A stretch of DNA of 64,000 nucleotides from Nocardia mexicana NBRC 108244. Lineage in GTDB: Bacteria; Actinomycetota; Actinomycetes; Mycobacteriales; Mycobacteriaceae. How positions within the stretch are numbered: the stretch's first letter is position 1; each line of letters opens with the position of its first letter. Both the position numbers and the translations under genes were made by a program. This document shows positions 60,257 through 64,000 of this stretch, one piece after another. Under the pieces are notes generated by a model that saw nothing but the letters and a program-made list of their open reading frames with translations, did not search any database and was not told the DNA's origin. The DNA is taken from assembly GCF_001613165.1 (NCBI RefSeq), contig NZ_BDBV01000079.1, forward strand, positions 34,697-98,696, read 5' to 3'.

Positions 60257-60508
60257 CACCGCGACTCCTTCGCGATTCGAGCGTCGTGTCCGACCTGCGC
60301 GAACGATGTTCCCTCCAGTGCCCCCGGCAGGACACGCAAAACATGGGCAAGCGATTACGGATCTCGCGCTCCAGTCCGTCAGAGAAGTCGCACGGAGACC
60401 AACCCGTACAACTCCATCCAGGCGTTCGCCCTGCGTGCATCCGAGTTCGATCAGGCCGTTTGGTTCGCACGTATACACGAAAGGTACGAACACTATCGAT
60501 CGACGGAG

Positions 60509-61777
60509 ATGACAGCGGAATGGCTGGCAAACTATCGTGCTCGCAGATGTCTCCGTCTGCTCAAGCATATTGTAAAGGCTGTACCCGCTTATCGTGGCAT
60601 CGAGTACGATCAGAGGGCGGATATCGATGAGATGTTACTGTCGTTCCGACCTGTGTGCAAGACAGATATCCGGGACGACTTTCTCGATCACTGCAATGAT
60701 GATGTCACCTTGTCGGAATGTCGACTGATTACAACGTCGGGTACCTCCGGCCAACCGTTCAAATTCATACGCACCAGAGAGCAGATGGTCGACGGCCATG
60801 CACTTGGCTGGATCAGGGACATCAGGTGGGGCATCCCGTTCGGTGGTCGCGTTATCCGACCGAGTCAAGATTGGCTGACCGATTGGTTCGAGCATACCGT
60901 ACCAGCAGAACGGCTGACGCGGGTTGTTCAGTTCGGTGAAGTAGCTGATGCACAGCGGAGGGCTGAACTCGCACGGCGGTCGCGGGACTTCGCTCCCCAA
61001 GTGGTGGCTGGCCATCCTTCCTATTTGCGAAGGTTCGTGAGACTGCTCGCCGAGAACGGTGAGTCTATCGACGACGTCGAGGCGATCCTGACTTTCGGTG
61101 AGACGCTGGAGCCGGGGGTCCGTCAAGATCTGGAATCCGCGCTCAATGCACCTTTGTATGACAGTTATGGACTGAAAGAGTTTGGCACGGTCGCCGCCCA
61201 GCATCCTGCTTGTGGCATGTACCACATGACGGACGAGAGTCTGTACGTCGAGATACTCGACACCTCGGGCTCAAGAGTACCGGACGGGGAGATCGGTGAA
61301 ATCACGATCACAGATTTCACAAATACTGCCATGCCGTTCGTTCGCTATCGAACCGGCGATACCGGCGCTCTGCGTCGTACGCCATGCACGTGTGGCGACC
61401 CTCACATGGTATTGGACTTGATTGAGGGTCGGGCAACCGATGAATTCGTTCTTCCTGACGGCGTAAGAGTCGCCGTCGGACCGCTGACGCGACTCACCCG
61501 GAACTATCCGGTGCGAAGCTTCCAGTTCGTAGCTGATGAAGGCGGGCAGCTGGCATTGAACATCGAGCCATTGCCCGCATTCGTTGCGGAGCAGGCGACG
61601 GATCTGGCCGCGTGTCTATCCAACCTACTGCCAGGAGCGGTGTCGCTGAAACTGTCTCTCGTCGACCGATCGGAATTTGCGGTTTCACCGAGCGGAAAAA
61701 TGGTGGATTTCCTGGACCGAACCAGTATTGACTCGGTTGCCGGTAGAACTTTGCCGTCGGAAAAGGGAAGGAGGTGA
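60509..61777 (+). CDS. PaaK/CapK-type adenylate-forming ligase
   Basis: The 422-residue protein belongs to the phenylacetate-CoA ligase/CapK branch of AMP-forming enzymes: P-loop-like TTSGTSGQPFKF (75-86), FGETLEPGVR, YDSYGLKEFGTVAAQHPACG, RYRTGDTG and CTCGDPHM, LIEGRATDEFVLPDG. It should activate a carboxylate as an adenylate. The ATG at 60509 has GGAG touching it, and the same frame is open from 60257 with protein-like sequence (FDQAVWFARIHERYEHYRSTE split here), so the true N-terminus may lie upstream or be frameshifted. It is lower in GC than its neighbours. A 23-residue peptide gene and an MFS gene follow. Confidence 0.85.
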   Translation: MTAEWLANYRARRCLRLLKHIVKAVPAYRGIEYDQRADIDEMLLSFRPVCKTDIRDDFLDHCNDDVTLSECRLITTSGTSGQPFKFIRTREQMVDGHALGWIRDIRWGIPFGGRVIRPSQDWLTDWFEHTVPAERLTRVVQFGEVADAQRRAELARRSRDFAPQVVAGHPSYLRRFVRLLAENGESIDDVEAILTFGETLEPGVRQDLESALNAPLYDSYGLKEFGTVAAQHPACGMYHMTDESLYVEILDTSGSRVPDGEIGEITITDFTNTAMPFVRYRTGDTGALRRTPCTCGDPHMVLDLIEGRATDEFVLPDGVRVAVGPLTRLTRNYPVRSFQFVADEGGQLALNIEPLPAFVAEQATDLAACLSNLLPGAVSLKLSLVDRSEFAVSPSGKMVDFLDRTSIDSVAGRTLPSEKGRR

Positions 61778-61782
61778 ATGTA

Positions 61783-61854
61783 ATGTCGAAGGAGCAGATC
61801 ATCGCATCGCTGAAGCGCGGTGTCGGCGCTGACACGGGCGCGGGAGCTTTCTAA
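61783..61854 (+). CDS. 23-residue peptide, candidate RiPP precursor
   Basis: Five bases after the ligase stop, ATG at 61783 opens a 23-codon gene that starts MSKEQIIASLKRG and ends with TGAGAF before TAA. The ribosome site AAGGAGG at 61768-61774, 8 bp upstream, is one of the strongest in the window. A perfect 11-bp stem-loop follows 14 bp after the stop. A helical basic N-terminal half and a small-residue, Gly/Ala-rich C-terminus ending in Phe resemble a leader-core layout. The length is similar to PqqA. It is too short for database domains; the call is inferred from context. Confidence 0.6.
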   Translation: MSKEQIIASLKRGVGADTGAGAF

Positions 61855-61868
61855 GCTCGCCCATCCAC

Positions 61869-61900
61869 GCGGGGCTGCCGCCGAAAGATGGCAGCCCCGC
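61869..61900. terminator. 11-bp stem-loop after the peptide gene
   Basis: GCGGGGCTGCC (61869-61879) pairs perfectly with GGCAGCCCCGC (61890-61900) around a 10-base loop. It lies between the peptide gene and the MFS gene. As in many precursor-peptide operons it could stabilise the upstream message and let only part of transcription pass to the transporter. Confidence 0.7.
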
Positions 61901-61991
61901 CTCGTGCGTGGTTGAACAGGTAAAGTTTGTCGTTCGCGTGTGTAGTGCGAGTCGGTTCTCATTCTGATTTGCTAAAGATCATTGGAATAAC

Positions 61992-63245
61992 ATGACAATC
62001 ACTGTGCAGCAGATTATCAGGCGATCGAAGAGCGCAATTCATGGCCTGCATCCGCCTGCAGAGTTGCCTCGAATTCTTGTCGTTCAGACACTAACGTACG
62101 CTATCGGCTCCGGCTTCTACACTGCGGGTAGCGCGGTGTTCTTCATCATCTACGCGGGCTTGTCCCCGAGCCAATTGGCGACAGGAGCGTCGGTAGTCGG
62201 CGCGGTTTGCCTCCTTGCACAGGTACCGATCGGTATCGCGGTCGATCGGATCGGTGGAAGAACAGCATGGTTATTGGGCGCAATCGGGCAGGCAGTGAGC
62301 TTCGCGTGCTATCTCTTCGTCAGCGGTTTCGCGAGCTTTCTCGTGGTGGCGACCTGCACCGGTTTGTCTGCTCAGATGGGAAACCTCGGTCGCGGACGAT
62401 TCCTCGGAGAGCTTCTGTCGGCTGAGGCACGCGTAACAGTGAGTGCATATTTGAGGTCGCTGCTTAATCTTGGCCTCGGACTCGCCACTGGAGCGTCCGC
62501 TCTTCTTTTGTCGCTTCAATCGCGGCAGGCAATGGCCGTCGTCGTCATTGTGAATTCCATGAGCTTCATCGTCGATGCTGCCCTGCTGAGCGCACGCTTC
62601 ATTCCTGACACGTCGTCGGTGGTTGCCGACCGAGGATCATCGAGACGAGTACGGACGGCCATCAGGGACCGTCCATTCGTTGCAGTCTCGCTCTTGAATG
62701 GCATGCTGCGCACCGGCGAGATCCTCCTGACACTGATTCTTCCGGTCTGGCTGCTGCGTATGACCGACGGTCCGCGTGTCGTGATTCCCGTCGCGCTATT
62801 GATCAACATGATCATGGTGGTGATGTTTCAGGTGCACGTGAGCCGAGGCTGCGACAACGTGCGTACCGCTGCGCGTCGGCAGTATCTGTCTGGTCTTGCG
62901 ACTTCGGTCGGATGTGCGTTGTTTCTACTCGACTGGTACGCAGACGGTGCGGTTGTATGGATTCTGATACCGGCCGCGACCGTGTTCGTCACGCTTGGCG
63001 AGCTTTTGGTGATGGCGGCGGCCTGGGGGTTGTCGTACGGTCTAAGCCCGGCAGAACACCGTGGCGAGTATCTTGCGGTGTTTGGATTGGGTTTCCAGTT
63101 ATCGAACGTCATCGCCCCCGTAGTATTCACGGCCGCTCTATTCACTGCACCGCCTTCGGGCTGGTTGATATTGGGGGGATTTTTCGTCATGGTTTCTGCT
63201 ATCAGCGTCCGAGCAACGTCCTTGCATCGGGGAGCCGCCACCTGA
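61992..63245 (+). CDS. MFS transporter of the peptide locus
   Basis: The 417-residue protein has about 12 membrane segments (VVQTLTYAIGSGFYTAG, VFFIIYAGLSPSQLATG, VCLLAQVPIGIAVDRIGGR with motif A). The sequence is distinctly less GC-rich than flanking genes, in line with the ligase and the peptide. It probably exports the product of the locus. ATG at 61992 has only a weak GGA upstream. The stop lies within a terminator stem shared with the convergent galE-like gene. Confidence 0.88.
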   Translation: MTITVQQIIRRSKSAIHGLHPPAELPRILVVQTLTYAIGSGFYTAGSAVFFIIYAGLSPSQLATGASVVGAVCLLAQVPIGIAVDRIGGRTAWLLGAIGQAVSFACYLFVSGFASFLVVATCTGLSAQMGNLGRGRFLGELLSAEARVTVSAYLRSLLNLGLGLATGASALLLSLQSRQAMAVVVIVNSMSFIVDAALLSARFIPDTSSVVADRGSSRRVRTAIRDRPFVAVSLLNGMLRTGEILLTLILPVWLLRMTDGPRVVIPVALLINMIMVVMFQVHVSRGCDNVRTAARRQYLSGLATSVGCALFLLDWYADGAVVWILIPAATVFVTLGELLVMAAAWGLSYGLSPAEHRGEYLAVFGLGFQLSNVIAPVVFTAALFTAPPSGWLILGGFFVMVSAISVRATSLHRGAAT

Positions 63246-63267
63246 TCCGTTTCGTTTGATCAGGTGG
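63238..63267. terminator. Stem-loop between MFS and galE-like genes
   Basis: CCACCTGATC (63238-63247) pairs with GATCAGGTGG (63258-63267) around a 10-base T-rich loop. The MFS stop codon lies in the left arm. It can terminate both convergent transcripts. Confidence 0.7.
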
Positions 63268-63299
63268 TTGCAGCGCGTGCCGGATCTCGAGCCTCGATA

Positions 63300-64000
63300 T
63301 CAGGACAATCCATAGCGGTGCCTGTGAAACTCCCATGCGTCGTTGACGATGTCGAAAAGGTCTGGGCGTTGGGGCTTCCATCCCAAGACGCGGTGCGCCT
63401 TTTCGCTGGATGCGATGCACAGTGCAGGGTCGCCGGGCCGACGACCGGCGACTTCGACAGGAAAGTCCACTCCGGTCACCTTCTTCACGGTGTCTATGAC
63501 TTCTCGGTTGGTATAACCGGTGCCATTGCCCAAATTGTAGACCTCGAACCTGCCGGTCTGCACCGATTCGAGGGCGAGGAGATGGGCGGAGGCGAGATCG
63601 GTGACGTGGATGTAGTCGCGTACGCAGGTTCCGTCTCGCGTCTCGGAGTAGTCGGTGCCGAACAAAGTGAATGATTCTCGTTGTCCCCCTGCGGTTTGCA
63701 GGAGGATCGGGATCAGATGCGATTCCGGTTCGTGACGCTCGCCCAGGTACCTTCCATCGGTGGTTCGGACAGCGCCCGACGCATTGAAGTAGCGCAGGGA
63801 CGCTGCTCCCAGCGTTTGCGAGGAACCGCACTCACCGGCGATCATGTTGTCGACAGTGGCTTTGGTCGCGGCGTAAGGGTTCTTCGGGCGCACTTCGGCA
63901 TCCTCGTCGAACGCGGTTCGGCCATCGCCGGTGTACATCGAGCCGGTGCCGGAGAAGATCATCCGTGGTACCCGCGCGGCCCGGATAGCGCGCAACAGCG
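63300..64000 (-). CDS. galE: UDP-glucose 4-epimerase-like protein, C-terminal part
   Basis: About 233 C-terminal residues are visible and the gene continues past the right edge, so the NAD-binding Rossmann start is missing. The SDR tyrosine-lysine pair is in NPYAATKATVD; LRYFNASGA, HLIPILLQTA, GTCVRDYIHVTDLASAH and YNLGNGTGYTNREVI are standard GalE segments. It interconverts UDP-glucose and UDP-galactose or acts on a related sugar nucleotide. Base composition is intermediate. Whether it belongs to the peptide locus is unclear; it converges on it. Confidence 0.9.
   Translation of the reverse strand, partial: LLRAIRAARVPRMIFSGTGSMYTGDGRTAFDEDAEVRPKNPYAATKATVDNMIAGECGSSQTLGAASLRYFNASGAVRTTDGRYLGERHEPESHLIPILLQTAGGQRESFTLFGTDYSETRDGTCVRDYIHVTDLASAHLLALESVQTGRFEVYNLGNGTGYTNREVIDTVKKVTGVDFPVEVAGRRPGDPALCIASSEKAHRVLGWKPQRPDLFDIVNDAWEFHRHRYGLS

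Noticed and set aside
1..64000. tRNA, rRNA, CRISPR arrays, insertion sequences, integrases, prophage
   Set aside because: No tRNA-like cloverleaf with a T-loop sequence, no regularly spaced repeats, no transposase or integrase motifs (DDE, tyrosine recombinase) were seen on either strand.

Overview
The window is chromosomal DNA of a high-GC actinobacterium, most likely a Nocardia or close relative in the Mycobacteriales. The base is inference from style: about 70% GC with GC-rich third codon positions, F420-type enzymes (an LLM-class oxidoreductase and a Ddn-like protein), a BTAD/SARP regulator with a DrrAB-type exporter, many TetR regulators, secreted lipases and esterases, and a SfLAP/GAP-family membrane protein. 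No rRNA, tRNA, IS element, CRISPR array or phage gene was recognised.

Layout. 1-8.4 kb: the first 45 codons of a HypX/HoxX-like protein, an F420-type oxidoreductase, secreted proteins, an AlkZ-like wHTH protein, adenine/adenosine deaminase, a lipase, and an esterase overlapping an orphan ectoine-synthase-like gene. 8.4-10.6 kb: a lower-GC XRE regulator and two small actinobacterial genes. 10.6-18.8 kb: a coherent unit of ferredoxin, P450, DUF4097 protein, a 1083-residue SARP/BTAD-NB-ARC regulator, DrrAB-type exporter and an Asp-nucleophile alpha/beta hydrolase. Two 91-bp promoter copies carrying 11-bp-spaced direct repeats tie it together. 18.9-34.2 kb: regulator/effector pairs (TetR with Ddn-like, AraC with SnoaL and MFS, MarR with a membrane protein, TetR with a flavin monooxygenase), a desaturase, a two-component system with a DoxX-like protein, and a secreted lipase. 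34.3-46 kb: a GAP protein, DUF1254 protein, lipoprotein hydrolase, TetR, CPBP protease homologue, XRE, SDR, an ECF sigma factor, O-methyltransferase, a zinc-finger anti-sigma protein and PhoD. 45.7-51.1 kb: a likely ketone/ester catabolic locus (MBL hydrolase, SRPBCC, esterase, two paralogous TetRs, Baeyer-Villiger-type monooxygenase) in which two promoters share a 20-bp motif. 51.1-60.3 kb: a secreted acidic peptide, a NarL-type two-component system with large hairpins in both flanking intergenic regions, an ABC half-transporter, a DUF418 membrane protein, and an acyl-CoA dehydrogenase with a TetR.

60.3-63.3 kb is a lower-GC island: a PaaK/CapK-type adenylate-forming enzyme, a 23-codon gene with a strong RBS followed by an 11-bp stem-loop, and an MFS transporter. 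It resembles a small ribosomal-peptide or peptide-conjugate pathway and is the best candidate for an undescribed system. A galE-like gene runs off the right edge.

Many regulators here sit beside near-perfect palindromes that are probably their own operators; these are listed with coordinates.
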